Below are positions 63,915-64,000 of a stretch of 64,000 bases of DNA, piece by piece. Each line of letters begins with the position of its first letter. Position 1 is the stretch's first letter. Source of the stretch: Leptospira fletcheri (GTDB taxonomy: Bacteria > Spirochaetota > Leptospiria > Leptospirales > Leptospiraceae); the NCBI RefSeq assembly GCF_004769195.1, contig NZ_RQET01000002.1, forward strand, positions 1 through 64,000, in the 5' to 3' direction. The position numbers and the translations under genes are program-made. The notes beneath the pieces are model-generated. The model did not search any database, had not been told where the DNA came from, and saw only the letters and a program-made list of their open reading frames with translations.

Positions 63915-64000
63915 TTGGAAAAGCAGAATTTACGTCCGATTTTTTGGGAGGGAGAAGTTCTCCGTCTGTTGGACCAACGACTGATCCCCGGAAAAAAAGA
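63915..64000 (+). CDS. mtnA: methylthioribose-1-phosphate isomerase, 5' end only
   Basis: The window ends inside this gene. The reading frame gives LEKQNLRPIFWEGEVLRLLD then QRLIPGKK, matching the N-terminus of MtnA (LRPI.W..g.LRLLDQR.LP), an enzyme of methionine salvage that converts 5-methylthioribose-1-phosphate to the ribulose form. The start is uncertain; TTG at 63915 is proposed, and a GGAGG at 63879-63883 is a long way upstream, so an earlier unusual start cannot be ruled out. Confidence 0.6.
   Translation, partial: MEKQNLRPIFWEGEVLRLLDQRLIPGKK

Overview
The window is from a spirochaete, most likely the genus Leptospira (species not resolvable by reading). The pointers are a periplasmic-flagellum gene set (flgF; flgG-flgA-flgH-flgI-flgJ), lipoprotein signals with loose spirochaetal lipoboxes, a DUF1564-like protein of a family expanded in Leptospira, a dispersed hairpin repeat and a GTAGGA..TCCTAC repeat of the kind scattered through Leptospira genomes, and a futalosine-pathway gene. 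By eye most of the window is near 50% G+C with tightly packed, often overlapping genes. The first ~3 kb is clearly more AT-rich and carries only Leptospira-type envelope proteins. No tRNA, rRNA, insertion sequence, prophage or CRISPR array was seen.

Layout. 0-3 kb: two paralogous outer-membrane-barrel-like proteins flanking a lipoprotein, plus a 26-codon ORF behind a near-perfect Shine-Dalgarno. 3-4 kb: flgF. 4-9 kb: a four-gene overlapping operon (ATP-grasp ligase, two SAM methyltransferases, a YihY-type membrane protein with a beta-propeller inserted between its membrane halves). 9-13 kb: flgG-A-H-I-J, reading leftward. 13-15.8 kb: an orphan DNA methyltransferase, a membrane protein, and a class D beta-lactamase-fold lipoprotein whose catalytic motifs are destroyed. 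15.9-26 kb: potassium region, a CPA2 antiporter facing a complete kdpFABCDE operon, including the tiny kdpF. 26-28 kb: arsenosugar-type arsS, its peroxidase-like partner and a DUF4395 protein. 28-38 kb: GT-C glycosyltransferase, class III adenylate cyclase, methyltransferase, metal RND pump, two-domain ThyX-like protein, M20 amidohydrolase. 38-42 kb, mostly leftward: DUF1564-like protein, M24 peptidase, GT9 glycosyltransferase, cysteine-less thiolase homologue. 42-46.4 kb: bacterioferritin, an RNA methyltransferase with a repetitive basic N-terminus, an N-acetylglutamate synthase/kinase-like protein, a DCC thiol protein. 46.4-49.4 kb: a compact three-gene operon (KamA-type radical-SAM aminomutase, D-Ala-D-Ala-ligase-like ATP-grasp enzyme, haem-oxygenase-like di-iron oxidase), the best candidate here for an undescribed pathway. 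49.5-64 kb: HAD phosphatase, GerMN protein, diguanylate cyclase, mqnC, an EtfD-like iron-sulphur oxidoreductase, a FlgO/CsgG-like lipoprotein, prfC, an ornithine-carbamoyltransferase homologue with an altered HCLP motif, an HpcH/HpaI (CitE-like) lyase, a rhomboid protease and the 5' end of mtnA.

Functional themes are motility (flagellar rod, rings and hook-basal body), K+ homeostasis, nucleotide second messengers (one adenylate cyclase, one diguanylate cyclase), envelope glycosylation and lipoproteins, respiratory quinone supply and electron entry (MqnC, EtfD-like), arginine synthesis, and at least one probable small-molecule biosynthetic operon.
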